Source of the DNA: Sphingobacterium faecium | Lineage (GTDB): Bacteria; Bacteroidota; Bacteroidia; Sphingobacteriales; Sphingobacteriaceae | DNA length: 64,000 bases | Assembly (NCBI RefSeq): GCF_003054045.1 | Contig: NZ_QBKH01000008.1 | Location: 62,001-126,000, forward strand | Reading direction: 5' to 3' | Part shown: positions 10,170 to 20,111 of the stretch, in pieces | Position numbering within the stretch: the first letter of the stretch is position 1 | Layout: each line of letters starts with the position of its first letter | Notes under the pieces: model-generated | The model's input: the letters and a program-made list of their open reading frames with translations, nothing else | Database searches by the model: none | Told to the model about the DNA's origin: nothing | Program-made: the position numbers and the translations under genes

Positions 10170-10200
10170 TTGTTTTCTTTTAATTATTATTGTAGTTTTG
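10170..10200 (+). promoter_or_regulatory. Bacteroidota-type promoter of the sigma/anti-sigma SusC/D locus
   Basis: -33 TTG (10170-10172), exactly 20 nt, then -7 TAGTTTTG (10193-10200), a full match to TAnnTTTG. It would give a leader of about 45 nt before the sigma factor ATG at 10251. The promoter also shows that the longer reading frame starting at the TTG at 10170 is not the true coding start. Confidence 0.7.
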
Positions 10201-10250
10201 GCCCATCACATGGATTCGTTTTGTCGATATTCGACAGAACGGGGATAAAA

Positions 10251-10823
10251 ATGAAAAACAACTATAGCTCACTCGATAATTTAACTTTACAAAAGTTGAT
10301 CCGAGCTGGAGACCAAGAAGCATTTAAGATCATTTATGAAAGGTATTGGGATAAGATATTTGTAATCTGTAATAACAGGCTTCCACAGACAGATATTGCG
10401 GAAGATCTTTTACAGGATATCTTTGTTTCTCTTTGGAAAAACCCCAAACTTGACGAAATTCAAAATCTTGAAGCCTATTTGTTTCAGGCAACAAAATTCT
10501 CTATTATCAAATATTTAAACCGATCATCTCGAGTTGAATATATTGATCATACCTCCTATGGTCTGTTGGATCGGATAGAAGAACTTAATTTGGATGATAC
10601 CTTGAATTCAAAAGAACTTCAGCAACTTATTTTTCAGGAGATAGAACGACTACCGGAGAAGACCAAAATTATCTTTAATTATTCTCGAATCGACAATCTC
10701 AATAGTAAGGAAATCGCTGAAAAATTGAATATTTCACCTCGTACTGTTGAAAATCAAATAAGTAAAAGTCTAAAACATTTGAGGATTTTTATAAATAATT
10801 TGAAATCTTTATTATTTTTTTAA
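10251..10823 (+). CDS. ECF-type RNA polymerase sigma-70 factor
   Basis: 190-aa extracytoplasmic-function sigma factor. Region 2 is at about 18-88 (DQEAFKIIYERYWDKIF, then DIAEDLLQDIFVSLWKN). Region 4 is at about 120-178 (LPEKTKIIFNYSRI and the helix-turn-helix SKEIAEKLNISPRTVENQI). The start MKNNYSS at 10251 was chosen because a well-formed promoter occupies the upstream extension. The FecR-type anti-sigma gene follows after 61 nt and SusC after that. This is the standard trans-envelope arrangement in which ligand in SusC frees the sigma factor to raise expression of the locus. Confidence 0.95.
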   Translation: MKNNYSSLDNLTLQKLIRAGDQEAFKIIYERYWDKIFVICNNRLPQTDIAEDLLQDIFVSLWKNPKLDEIQNLEAYLFQATKFSIIKYLNRSSRVEYIDHTSYGLLDRIEELNLDDTLNSKELQQLIFQEIERLPEKTKIIFNYSRIDNLNSKEIAEKLNISPRTVENQISKSLKHLRIFINNLKSLLFF

Positions 10824-10884
10824 TTTCGGCGTGCGTTGATTGATACTTGTGGTACTTCTATTATAGACCACGATTGTTAATCAT

Positions 10885-11943
10885 ATGAAATCGCAACAAG
10901 AAATAAAAGAAATTATTGCCCGTATCAACCAAGGTACGGCTTCTAAGGATGAGATCCGCCAATTTCAGCTTTGGTATAATAGTTTTGACGATAGTCAGAC
11001 CGAGGTTGATAGCGATGTCCCTCTTGTTGAACTCCAACAGAAACATTGGGAAAATATAAACAATCGTATCGCTCCAGTGAAGATGAAGCAGATACAATGG
11101 TTATGGAAAGTCGCAGCAGCCATCGTGCTTTTTTCAGCAGCTGTTGCTTGGATATGGTTAAACCAACAATCTGACGTTGATAAACCGATATTTAGATCAG
11201 CAGTTCTAATAACAGATAATACAGGTCAGAGCGAAGAGATCAGTGGCGACCTAAAGGATTTTCTTGATACAGCAAATTATGTGGATCTGAGGAACTATAA
11301 ATCGTTGAGCTCATTAGCAACTGGAAAAGGTGAATTTACAAAAGCCATTCTTCCTGATGGCACCAAAGTAACTTTAAATGTGGGATCTAAAATTTCTCTA
11401 TCCCCAGATTATGCTAGTTCTTCCCAAAGGACAATCTCCTTGGAAGGCGAGGCTTATTTTGAAGTAACGACCATTCCGGGACGGAGCTTTGTGGTCACAA
11501 CTTCAGATCAGCAAATAAAAGTTCTCGGAACAAAATTCAATGTAAAAGCATATGCCGACCTTGAAAAAACAATAACCACACTGCATGAGGGTAAAATCGA
11601 ATTGACCAATGGTCGTCAAAGCTTGATTTTAAAACCAAATGACATGGTGCTCAATACAGATGGCTCCTTCATTCGTGAAAAACTAACCAGATCGGATAAG
11701 GAGGCTTGGCGCAATCTAGATTTTGAATTTGATAACGAATCTATTAAATCAGTCCTAGACCAATTGAGCGCTTGGTATGGTTTTGAGGTTGTATATCAGA
11801 CATCTATACCTAATCAACATATTTCCGGTAAAATAGCAAATGGTTCCAAAACCGCCGATGTGCTTGAGATCATGAAAAACCTAACGAATGGAAATTTCCA
11901 GCTTAAAGGAAATCTTCTGTATGTAACTTTTGCAAATAATTAA
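10885..11943 (+). CDS. FecR-type anti-sigma factor
   Basis: 352-aa inner-membrane regulator. A cytosolic N-terminal part (1-70) would hold the sigma factor. One membrane helix (about 72-92, WLWKVAAAIVLFSAAVAW) is followed by a periplasmic FecR domain (about 145-235; ILPDGTKVTLNVGSKI and SLEGEAYFEV are typical). The C-terminal DUF4974-type domain (about 280-350) probably contacts the STN domain of SusC. It starts at ATG 10885, and SusC begins 11 nt after its stop. Together with the sigma factor it couples ligand import to transcription. Confidence 0.95.
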   Translation: MKSQQEIKEIIARINQGTASKDEIRQFQLWYNSFDDSQTEVDSDVPLVELQQKHWENINNRIAPVKMKQIQWLWKVAAAIVLFSAAVAWIWLNQQSDVDKPIFRSAVLITDNTGQSEEISGDLKDFLDTANYVDLRNYKSLSSLATGKGEFTKAILPDGTKVTLNVGSKISLSPDYASSSQRTISLEGEAYFEVTTIPGRSFVVTTSDQQIKVLGTKFNVKAYADLEKTITTLHEGKIELTNGRQSLILKPNDMVLNTDGSFIREKLTRSDKEAWRNLDFEFDNESIKSVLDQLSAWYGFEVVYQTSIPNQHISGKIANGSKTADVLEIMKNLTNGNFQLKGNLLYVTFANN

Positions 11944-11954
11944 CCTTAAATACA

Positions 11955-14900
11955 ATGAATGAAAAATTCTTTAAACGAAGCCCGGCTTTTTTAAAGCCCG
12001 AGTTGCTTTCGGTTAAACTCACTACCTTGGTGGCCATTGGATTGCTGACCTGTACTTCTCAGCATAGTTTTGCACAGCAAATTCAAGTAGATGGTACCAA
12101 AAAACCTTTAAAAACTGTCTTAAAGCAGATCGAAGACCAATCTGGTTATTCTTTTGTCTATGATGCTGATATTTTGGAAAACGATCCTGCTGTACAGCTT
12201 GCGCTCAATGAAAATGGGATTAAGGAAGCGCTAGCAAAATTATCCACAGCACTAGATGTTGAATATAAGATTGTCAATAAAACGATTACACTTACCAAGC
12301 CAAAAGTAAAGCAGGGCTCTACTGTATTGTTGAAGGGGCGGGTAGTGGTTGATGATCAAGACGGAAAAACAGCTGCCAATCAAGCCGGTGTAAGTGTAGC
12401 CTTAAAAGGTACGAGCAAAGTGATCGGTACGGACAATCGTGGCGAATTCAATATCGTAGCACCTGTGGAAGGTACGTTGATCATCAGCTATATCGGATAT
12501 AAATCGCAGGAAATACCTGTCAAGGAGATCATGAAAAACTCGCGGATTGTATTGGAGAAGAGTATGGATTACCTGGATGAAGTTATTGTCACGGCTTATG
12601 GAACCAAAGAGTCGCGTGAAAATCAGACGGGATCTGCTTTTGTGATCACAAGAAAGGAATTGGAAAATAGACCTACACTTCGTCTTGATGCTTTGTTGGA
12701 AGGTATTGTACCCGGAATTGAATTCAATTCACAAGATGCGGGCACGAATAGTTCAGCCCGATCACGCTACAGTACACGCATACGTGGTGAATCGTCCACG
12801 GTAGGTGGAACAACTTCCAATGAGCCTCTATGGGTGGTGGATGGCGTACCGCTCTATACCGGTGGAACGACCAATTCGATCCCCGGGATGCAGAACTCGA
12901 TCAGTCCATTGACCTATATAAATCCCAATGATATCGAGAGCGTGACCGTCCTTAAAGACGCAAGTGCTACGACCATATATGGAGCCAATGGTTCAAATGG
13001 GGTAATCTTGATCACCACTCGTAAAGGTAAGGGAGCACCAAAACTTAATTATACATTCCGTTCAGGGATCAATAAACGTCCCACGACATACCTCAACCAG
13101 CTCAACGGTCTTCAATACCTGAATCTCGTCAAAGATATGGGAATGATGGATCAACTGGGTAAATTAGATACCAATCAAAATACAAATTGGGCAGATGTCT
13201 ACAATCGTACTGGCTTGACAACCTTGCATAATGTAAGTCTTTCGGGCTCCACAGATGCAGCACGCTATTTCCTAGCTGCCAATGTGTACGATGAAAAACA
13301 CATGATCATTGGCAACACCACCAAGCGCTATGATGTACGTTCCAATGTAAGTGGTAATGTCGGAAAACGCTTGATTCTCAATTCAACCCTATCGGCTTCC
13401 TATACCAAAGACGATATGTTCAATCCTGGAAATGCCTATTTTCAATACAGTCCACTCATCAGTCCTTATGGACCTAATGGAAGTTATATAGAACGAGATC
13501 CAAATGGTAATTTGTTGCAAAATATGCCGGGATTATCTGATCAAAATGATCAGAAACAAGAAGCCGCCCATGTGCTTGGATCATTAGGATTCAGCTATCA
13601 ATTAATGGATGGATTAAAGTTTACCAATCTGAATGGAGCTGATTTTACCAGTGTCAATGAGGATATGTATAATTCGATGTATAATTATTCTGGTGCCTCA
13701 AGTAATGGAAGTGCATATCGAGGACAGTCACAAGTGCTCAATTTAATCAGTACCAATACATTGACTTTTGATAGGAAGATATTTGGTGGAGATTTTGACC
13801 TTTTAGTGGGTACCGAAGCGAGAAAAGAGGAGCGTCGTTCTGTTTCTGCGACAGGAAGCAATTTTCCCAATGACGATATCCGAGAAGTTGGTTTTGTGGC
13901 AGTAACAAGTCGTGTAGGAACAACAAGTCGTGACAAACAGACTCTACTTTCTTATTTTGGGCGAGCTGGTTATGTATATGACAAACGCTATGCGATCAAC
14001 TACACCTATCGAAAAGATGGAAGTTCCAATTTCGGAAAGGATGTTAAATGGGGTACATTTAGTTCTGTAGGCGCTGCCTGGACTGCGAGTAATGAGTCTT
14101 TTTGGCCTAAAAATAAAGTGATCGATTTCTTGAAATTTAAAGTGTCTTACGGGAACAATGGTAACTCTAGATTTAATTCATCTTATGCCAGCGGTATTTA
14201 TAAATACGATGCCGACTATAGTTATGGCGGTAATTCTGGTACAACGATGACAAGAGGTGTCAATGACGGACTGAAATGGGAAACAACCAAAATGCTCAAC
14301 ACGGGTATAGATTTTAGATTATTTGAAAGATTTAATATTGCCGCAGAATTTTATCGAAATGTAACGCATGATATGATTGACAATGCCTATGTCTCGATGG
14401 TAACAGGATTTCGCCGTACCTATGAAAATGTAGGTAAAATGCAGAATACCGGAATCGAACTGAGTGTGAACGGAGATATCATCAAAAAAGAAAAGTTTAA
14501 TTGGAGTGCCAGTTTTATCCTATCCTCCAATCGTAATAAAGTATTGGAGTTAAATGAAGATATCGATCGGGTATCGGGAACTACGATTATGCGTCCTGGT
14601 TATAACTCAAGATCTTATTATTTAGTACGTTGGGCTGGCGTAGATCCTTCTACTGGTGATCCGATGTGGTATGACGTAAATGGCAATATTACCAAAACTT
14701 TTAATACCAATGATCGGGTCATTGCTGGTGATGCGACACACAAGTATTATGGTGGTCTGACTAACTATATCACATATGATAACTGGAACTTTTCTGTCTT
14801 TTTTAAATATGCAAAAGGAGGGCTTTATTTTGATCAAGCAGGCAGAAACAATGGTTTGGATGGTCTTAGTATTTTAAGTGGAAATCAATCCATTGATATG

Positions 14901-15281
14901 TTAAATTCTTGGCGTTTTCCAGGACAGTTGGCCACTTCACCTAGGCTTTCGAATACAAGTACATCGTCCATCATGAATTCTACTCGCTTTTTATTGGATA
15001 GGACATACCTCAAATTGGACAACATCAGCTTAGGTTATACTTTTAAAGCCGGATTAATAGAACGCTTAAAACTAAGTCATATCTCAGTGACCGCTATGGC
15101 CAGCAATTTGGCGATATGGACACCCTATTCAGCAAAAAAAGGGACAATCAAGAATTATGAAACATTAGCTAAGCAATACGGTGTAACAAGCAGTAGTGTC
15201 GTAGATAATACCTATGCCAACATGCTTTCAGAATCTAGCCGAGTGCTTAACTATTCTTTGAATATCAATATTGGTTTTTAA
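11955..15281 (+). CDS. SusC/RagA-type receptor with N-terminal STN signalling domain
   Basis: Full-length 1108-aa TonB-dependent receptor. The signal peptide is cut near FAQ-QIQ (about residue 41). Domains: STN (about 42-115; KPLKTVLKQIEDQSGYSFVYD), carboxypeptidase-regulatory-like domain (about 125-200, GTDNRGEFNI), plug (about 210-335, with DIESVTVLKDASATTIYGAN), and beta-barrel to the terminal Phe. The STN domain is the part that signals to FecR, matching the sigma/anti-sigma genes just upstream; the partial SusC at the left edge cannot be checked for it. No glycosidase accompanies this copy, so its ligand may be peptide-like. Confidence 0.95.
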   Translation: MNEKFFKRSPAFLKPELLSVKLTTLVAIGLLTCTSQHSFAQQIQVDGTKKPLKTVLKQIEDQSGYSFVYDADILENDPAVQLALNENGIKEALAKLSTALDVEYKIVNKTITLTKPKVKQGSTVLLKGRVVVDDQDGKTAANQAGVSVALKGTSKVIGTDNRGEFNIVAPVEGTLIISYIGYKSQEIPVKEIMKNSRIVLEKSMDYLDEVIVTAYGTKESRENQTGSAFVITRKELENRPTLRLDALLEGIVPGIEFNSQDAGTNSSARSRYSTRIRGESSTVGGTTSNEPLWVVDGVPLYTGGTTNSIPGMQNSISPLTYINPNDIESVTVLKDASATTIYGANGSNGVILITTRKGKGAPKLNYTFRSGINKRPTTYLNQLNGLQYLNLVKDMGMMDQLGKLDTNQNTNWADVYNRTGLTTLHNVSLSGSTDAARYFLAANVYDEKHMIIGNTTKRYDVRSNVSGNVGKRLILNSTLSASYTKDDMFNPGNAYFQYSPLISPYGPNGSYIERDPNGNLLQNMPGLSDQNDQKQEAAHVLGSLGFSYQLMDGLKFTNLNGADFTSVNEDMYNSMYNYSGASSNGSAYRGQSQVLNLISTNTLTFDRKIFGGDFDLLVGTEARKEERRSVSATGSNFPNDDIREVGFVAVTSRVGTTSRDKQTLLSYFGRAGYVYDKRYAINYTYRKDGSSNFGKDVKWGTFSSVGAAWTASNESFWPKNKVIDFLKFKVSYGNNGNSRFNSSYASGIYKYDADYSYGGNSGTTMTRGVNDGLKWETTKMLNTGIDFRLFERFNIAAEFYRNVTHDMIDNAYVSMVTGFRRTYENVGKMQNTGIELSVNGDIIKKEKFNWSASFILSSNRNKVLELNEDIDRVSGTTIMRPGYNSRSYYLVRWAGVDPSTGDPMWYDVNGNITKTFNTNDRVIAGDATHKYYGGLTNYITYDNWNFSVFFKYAKGGLYFDQAGRNNGLDGLSILSGNQSIDMLNSWRFPGQLATSPRLSNTSTSSIMNSTRFLLDRTYLKLDNISLGYTFKAGLIERLKLSHISVTAMASNLAIWTPYSAKKGTIKNYETLAKQYGVTSSSVVDNTYANMLSESSRVLNYSLNINIGF

Positions 15282-15295
15282 AATAAGAATTTGAA

Positions 15296-16750
15296 ATGAA
15301 ATTATTTAAATATACGTTTGCTGCACTCTGTTTTTCATTAGTAAGTTGTGGCAGCTCTTTTTTAGAAGTAGCGCCTATCGGGCAATTGGGCAAAGAACAG
15401 TTATTCTCAAATGTCAATGGCATGCGTGATGCCTTGATGGGTAGTTATAGTCTAACTTCTCGTTTTTTTCAGTCTCAATACGGCATCTATGGTGATTTGC
15501 GTGGCGACGATGTACAGCGTAGCACGACATCAACTCAAAATTATATGTTGACAGACTACAATTATAATGTTGATGAAGAGGATGGAACCGGTGGAACCAT
15601 GGCTATCTGGTCTTCAGGTTATGAAGCCTTAAATAACATCAATAATATCATCAACTCTGCAGAAGGTATTCGACCTACTCTGAATGGTAGCTTGGATGAT
15701 TTTAATAGACATTTAGGGCAGAGCCACATCATCCGGGGCTTACTTTTCCTTGCACTTGCTAATGTATATGCACAACACTATACCTATACAGCTGATGCAA
15801 GCCATCCAGGAATTCCTATTCCAACAGCAACGCCTCTACCATCGCAAAATTTACCGCGTGCAACGATGAAGGACACTTACGCGCAAATCATAAAAGATAT
15901 GGAGACTGGGATACAGTATCTAGATAATTTGAGTCCCGCTACACGTATCTATGCTTCTTCAGACGCCGCTCGTGCCTTATTGTCTCGTATCTATTTATAT
16001 ATGGGACGTTATGATGAAGCTATCCAATACGCTTCTGAAGTCGTGTCAAAAGGAAGCTATCCATTAGTCAAAAATGCTGATTATAAAGACATGTTTATAG
16101 CAGAGAGTCAGTTATCAGACTATAACAGCATCAAGTCTGAAGTTATCTGGCAATTGAATCTTAATACGAGATCAGCAAATTATATGTCTAGCTTTTATTC
16201 AGATCGCACATCCTTTTTGGCGTACCCAAGCAAAGCATTTTTAAATTTCTTTGAGACTACTGATGTGAGGAGAAACCTATATGAACTACAAGCCAGTTCG
16301 GGAAATTCTATTTCGCTTAAAAATGCAAAAAATATTGCTATACCAGATATCAACTGGCCGGTCAACTTTAAAGTGATCCGCTCTTCTGAACTATACCTCA
16401 ATCGTGCCGAAGCTTATTACCATACTAAACAGTATAGCTTAGCAGAGGAGGATATTAAAATGATTAGAGCTAGAGCGCTCAATAAGAATGTGGCTGACAT
16501 CATCGTACAATATAGTTCTCCAGAAGAACTGCTAGAGCAGATCAAAATGGAACGCCGTAAAGAGCTCGCGTTTGAAGGTCAACGGATCTATGATATTATG
16601 CGTTATAAAGAAAGTCTCAACCGTGGTACGGATTGCGGAGCAGCTAATTGCACTGTCAACTACCCCAATGATCTCTTTATCTTACCGATTCCGAAAACGG
16701 AACTGGACGCTAATCCATCAATTAAACCAAATCCTACTGTAAATAAATAA
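15296..16750 (+). CDS. SusD/RagB-type ligand-binding lipoprotein
   Basis: 484-aa surface lipoprotein partner of the SusC just upstream (14-nt gap). The signal peptide ends in a lipobox (SLVSC, Cys about 19), followed by SSFLEVAPIGQLGKEQLF, a typical SusD start. TPR-like helices (SDAARALLSRIYLYMGRYDEAIQYA) and the C-terminal MERRKELAFEGQRIYDIMRY match the family. It binds the imported ligand outside the cell; ligand unknown. Confidence 0.95.
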   Translation: MKLFKYTFAALCFSLVSCGSSFLEVAPIGQLGKEQLFSNVNGMRDALMGSYSLTSRFFQSQYGIYGDLRGDDVQRSTTSTQNYMLTDYNYNVDEEDGTGGTMAIWSSGYEALNNINNIINSAEGIRPTLNGSLDDFNRHLGQSHIIRGLLFLALANVYAQHYTYTADASHPGIPIPTATPLPSQNLPRATMKDTYAQIIKDMETGIQYLDNLSPATRIYASSDAARALLSRIYLYMGRYDEAIQYASEVVSKGSYPLVKNADYKDMFIAESQLSDYNSIKSEVIWQLNLNTRSANYMSSFYSDRTSFLAYPSKAFLNFFETTDVRRNLYELQASSGNSISLKNAKNIAIPDINWPVNFKVIRSSELYLNRAEAYYHTKQYSLAEEDIKMIRARALNKNVADIIVQYSSPEELLEQIKMERRKELAFEGQRIYDIMRYKESLNRGTDCGAANCTVNYPNDLFILPIPKTELDANPSIKPNPTVNK

Positions 16751-16753
16751 GAC

Positions 16754-17209
16754 ATGAAAAAGATGCTACTTTTAATGGGGTTTATGATGATGTTATCTGT
16801 TTCTTGTAACAAAGAGCTGGAGACACCTTATGACCACCCTTTTTTCTACATACACCAAAATAATGATTCAGAAATAACCGTACAGTCTAATCGAAATGAA
16901 CCCGTGGACTATAAGGTTTATTTAAGTACTAAAACTCAGTTTGAGCCTGTCACGTTAACATATGAGATCATTGTAGGTGATGGCCTTAAAGAAGGTATTG
17001 ATTACGAAATCTTGAACACAAGCTCTTCTTTACTGTTTAAACCTGGATATGTAGAGATGCCTATCACGATTCGTTGGATCAATCATCCCATCCAAGAAGA
17101 AAAGGACAATACATTAATCATCAGATTGCTTAGCAACGACAAGGATATTACGATCGGTATGCCAGGTCCCGACCATAAACAGTCGAGCTTAAAAATTACT
17201 AAAATCTAG
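16754..17209 (+). CDS. DUF4843-like lipoprotein
   Basis: 151-aa small lipoprotein. The signal peptide is Met-rich and ends in LSVSC (Cys about 18). One beta-sandwich follows, with VTLTYEIIVGDGLKEGIDYEI and PGYVEMPITIRW. The pattern of a long-strand domain that tolerates a GxDYE turn is shared by DUF4843 and Calx-beta-like modules of SusD neighbours. It starts 3 nt after SusD and touches the M16 gene, so it is surely co-transcribed. Probable surface or periplasmic ligand-binding accessory; no catalysis expected. Confidence 0.65.
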   Translation: MKKMLLLMGFMMMLSVSCNKELETPYDHPFFYIHQNNDSEITVQSNRNEPVDYKVYLSTKTQFEPVTLTYEIIVGDGLKEGIDYEILNTSSSLLFKPGYVEMPITIRWINHPIQEEKDNTLIIRLLSNDKDITIGMPGPDHKQSSLKITKI

Positions 17210-20023
17210 ATGGGTATGGCATTTGTGAAAATAATAATAGGATTATTGACCTTTATTCTTGTCTCGACGGGATTTCTGCAGGCTCAGAATCTGAAGCAGG
17301 ATCCGAAGTTGTTGCGTGGAAAATTGAAAAACGGATTTCAATATTTTATCTATCCAAATCACACCAATAATCAACAAACTGCTATCCAACTTTTTGTAAA
17401 TGCTGGCAGTTTGCAAGAAGAAGACAACCAATTGGGATTAGCCCATTTTGTTGAACACATGGCCTTTAATGGAAGTAAGCATTACCCCAAAAATGAGGTC
17501 ATTACTTATCTAGAGTCTCTGGGAGTGAAATTTGGTGCAGATCTTAATGCACACACTTCTTATGACGAGACGGTATATAAAATTACTATCAATAGTAAAA
17601 CGAATGAAAACTTGGAGAAGGCCTTGGACATCGTCAGTGATTGGGCTTTTAATTTAAGTTTTGATTCGCTCGAGATTGAAAAAGAGCGTGGTATTATCAT
17701 TGAAGAATGGCGCACAAAAGAAGGTCTTTCTGCGCGATTAAGTGACCAAACTTTACCACTTATCTTTGCTAATTCTCGTTATGGCGACCGTAAACCAATT
17801 GGTACATTAGATATACTCCGCCATTTTCAAAGATCAACATTGGTCGACTTTTACCATAAATGGTATAGACCAAATCTGATGGGGCTAGCAGTGGTCACCA
17901 ATCAGGACCCTAAAGTTGTTGAAAAGATGGTCAAAAAGCTATTTGGAGATGCTAAAAACAGAAAACCAGAAGCAAAACGAATTGCCTACCGTTTGTCAAA
18001 TCATGCAGATACGCTGATCAAGATCTACACAGACAAAGAGGCTAGTACCATCGATTTTAGCTATATCGGAATTTTACCAGCGTCTAAAGCTTTGAAAACG
18101 GAAGCTGATTTTTTTGAAAATTTAAAACGTAATGCTGTCAATACGCTGATCAAGAAGAGGTTTGATCGTATTGGACAATTGGATGATAGTTACAAAAGTG
18201 CTTCTATGTCAGTATCAGATCTCTTGCTCAACAATGGATTATCTGTTGGTGGAGCTACCTTGTATGAGGGGCAGGTACAAGAAGGCATCGCTAAATTTCT
18301 GAAAGAGCGTGAGCGACTGTTGCGTTATGGGTTTAACTCTTCCGAACTGAACGATTATAGAGAGCAATATAAGAAACAGTTACAGCGGGCGCCCCAAAAT
18401 AATGAATTGAATGCCAATATGATGTTGAGCCAGTTAAAGGATGTTTTTTTTACGGGACAGGTATTGATGGATAAGGATGAACGCAATAAGCAGGTCTTGC
18501 GTGATATCGATCGATTGGATTCTTTAAATCTTTTGGAGCATCTCCAAGGTTATTTTAAGCCAGGGAACACAGCTGTCATGCTTACTGCTCCAGAGCGTTT
18601 AGGATCTAAAATCCCCAATGAAATTGCACTCCGCCAATTATTTGCTCAGGCTAAACAGGCTGATCTGAAGAGGTGGACGGATAACATTGAAATTCCAACA
18701 CAGTTATTGAGCGATAAGCCGACAAGTGGTCAGGTCATACAAAAACAATCGATCAATGAGATCGGCGTAACTAAATGGGAACTCTCCAATGGATCAAAAG
18801 TCTACCTGAAGAAAAATGACAGTCGAAAAGACCATGTTCAATTGACGGCATTTAGAAAAGGCGGTTTTATCGCGGTAGACAGTGCAGATTATGTAAATGC
18901 CGTTTTCGCAAAAAATATCATTGGCGCTAGTGGTGCAGGTGAATTTACACGAGCGGCATTGACCAAATATTTGAATGGAAATTCGGCTTCCGCTACCTTT
19001 ATGATTGCACCCAATCGTGAAGGATTATCTGCTTCGGCAAATAGGAAAGATATCAAAACGATGTTCGAATTACTATACTTAAAATGGACACAACCACGTG
19101 TCGATAGTAAGATCTTTGGTAGTGTCAAAAAACAGAGCTTGGATGCTGCAAGAAATAAAAAGTTCCAAGTCATGGAGGCTTATAACCTGGCCATCAATAA
19201 AGCGATCGGAGCGGATGATCTAGATGAAAGCAATCTATCTGCTGACCGTATTGAAAAAGGTCTACAGCTGGATCGTATTGTGCCGGTATTTAAAGAACGT
19301 TTTCAATCGGCTAAAGATTTTGATTTTGTGCTGGTGGGAGACTTTGATGCCGATAGTATTCAACCATTGGTTGAACAGTATATAGGAGGTCTTCCTAGCG
19401 GTCCTTATACCTCCGAACAACGTATTCCGGAATATACACAGCGCGAAAATCAAGAAATTATTCAATATGCAGGTCAAGCCGACAAAGCTACAGTAAATCT
19501 GTTTTACCAGACCACTTCCATTCAGTATGATTATCCTGATATCCTCAAAAATGAATTGATGGAGAATGTGCTTAAAGTAAAATTGCGCAAAAATCTAAGG
19601 GAAGAGCAGTCTGGGGTATATGGTGTAGGCGTGAGTGTCAGTGCGACTTCCGAACCAACAGCATTGATGCGTACGCGGATTAATTTTACTTGTGAACCTA
19701 GTCGAGCAGATTTTTTAATAGAGCAGGTACAAGTTGAGCTTGCAAAGATTGCAAAAGATCCGTCTTATTTTACTGAAGAACTTGAAAATGCAAAGGTTCA
19801 AATATACCAAGCTTATGAAAAACAATGGGGTAAGGATACATTTTGGAGTGCAGAGCTTCGTAATCACATCTATTTTCAATTTGCTAATTGGTCATTTTTT
19901 ACTACGTATAAGCAGATGCTACACCAAATTAAAGCTGCTGATATTGCGGACTACACAAATAGTAAAATGAGTAAAGCCTATCAAGTGAAGGCAGTATTAC
20001 TGCCAGAGAGTTTTAAAAAATAA
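17210..20023 (+). CDS. M16-family zinc metallopeptidase (pitrilysin-like), periplasmic
   Basis: 937-aa two-lobed M16 peptidase. A signal peptide (about 1-25, ending FLQAQ) sends it to the periplasm. The active N-terminal half has the inverted zinc motif HFVEH (79-83) and the distal zinc ligand Glu159 in EKERGIIIEEW. The second half (about 500-937) is the inactive M16 lobe. The ATG abuts the upstream TAG (TAGATG), so translation is probably coupled; another Met lies two codons on. M16 enzymes enclose and cut peptides or small proteins up to a few kDa. Its place in a SusC/D operon suggests that it degrades what SusC imports. Confidence 0.93.
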   Translation: MGMAFVKIIIGLLTFILVSTGFLQAQNLKQDPKLLRGKLKNGFQYFIYPNHTNNQQTAIQLFVNAGSLQEEDNQLGLAHFVEHMAFNGSKHYPKNEVITYLESLGVKFGADLNAHTSYDETVYKITINSKTNENLEKALDIVSDWAFNLSFDSLEIEKERGIIIEEWRTKEGLSARLSDQTLPLIFANSRYGDRKPIGTLDILRHFQRSTLVDFYHKWYRPNLMGLAVVTNQDPKVVEKMVKKLFGDAKNRKPEAKRIAYRLSNHADTLIKIYTDKEASTIDFSYIGILPASKALKTEADFFENLKRNAVNTLIKKRFDRIGQLDDSYKSASMSVSDLLLNNGLSVGGATLYEGQVQEGIAKFLKERERLLRYGFNSSELNDYREQYKKQLQRAPQNNELNANMMLSQLKDVFFTGQVLMDKDERNKQVLRDIDRLDSLNLLEHLQGYFKPGNTAVMLTAPERLGSKIPNEIALRQLFAQAKQADLKRWTDNIEIPTQLLSDKPTSGQVIQKQSINEIGVTKWELSNGSKVYLKKNDSRKDHVQLTAFRKGGFIAVDSADYVNAVFAKNIIGASGAGEFTRAALTKYLNGNSASATFMIAPNREGLSASANRKDIKTMFELLYLKWTQPRVDSKIFGSVKKQSLDAARNKKFQVMEAYNLAINKAIGADDLDESNLSADRIEKGLQLDRIVPVFKERFQSAKDFDFVLVGDFDADSIQPLVEQYIGGLPSGPYTSEQRIPEYTQRENQEIIQYAGQADKATVNLFYQTTSIQYDYPDILKNELMENVLKVKLRKNLREEQSGVYGVGVSVSATSEPTALMRTRINFTCEPSRADFLIEQVQVELAKIAKDPSYFTEELENAKVQIYQAYEKQWGKDTFWSAELRNHIYFQFANWSFFTTYKQMLHQIKAADIADYTNSKMSKAYQVKAVLLPESFKK

Positions 20024-20037
20024 TTTAATTTAGATGA

Positions 20038-20087
20038 GATCATCGGAATTTTCAAACCAGCTGCGGTATGAAGTAGATCTGATGATC
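20038..20087 (+). repeat. Inverted repeat between the M16 and DUF5018 genes
   Basis: GATCATCGGA (20038-20047) and TCTGATGATC (20078-20087) form a 10-bp stem with one G-U pair around a 30-nt loop. No T run follows, so it is not a clear terminator. It may be an RNA-processing or stabilising element in the 88-nt gap. Confidence 0.35.
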
Positions 20088-20111
20088 ACATCGCTATAAA
20101 AAAATATTAGG

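Noticed and set aside
10170-10250. TTG-initiated extension of the sigma factor gene
   Set aside because: The extension contains the promoter (TTG, 20 nt, TAGTTTTG).
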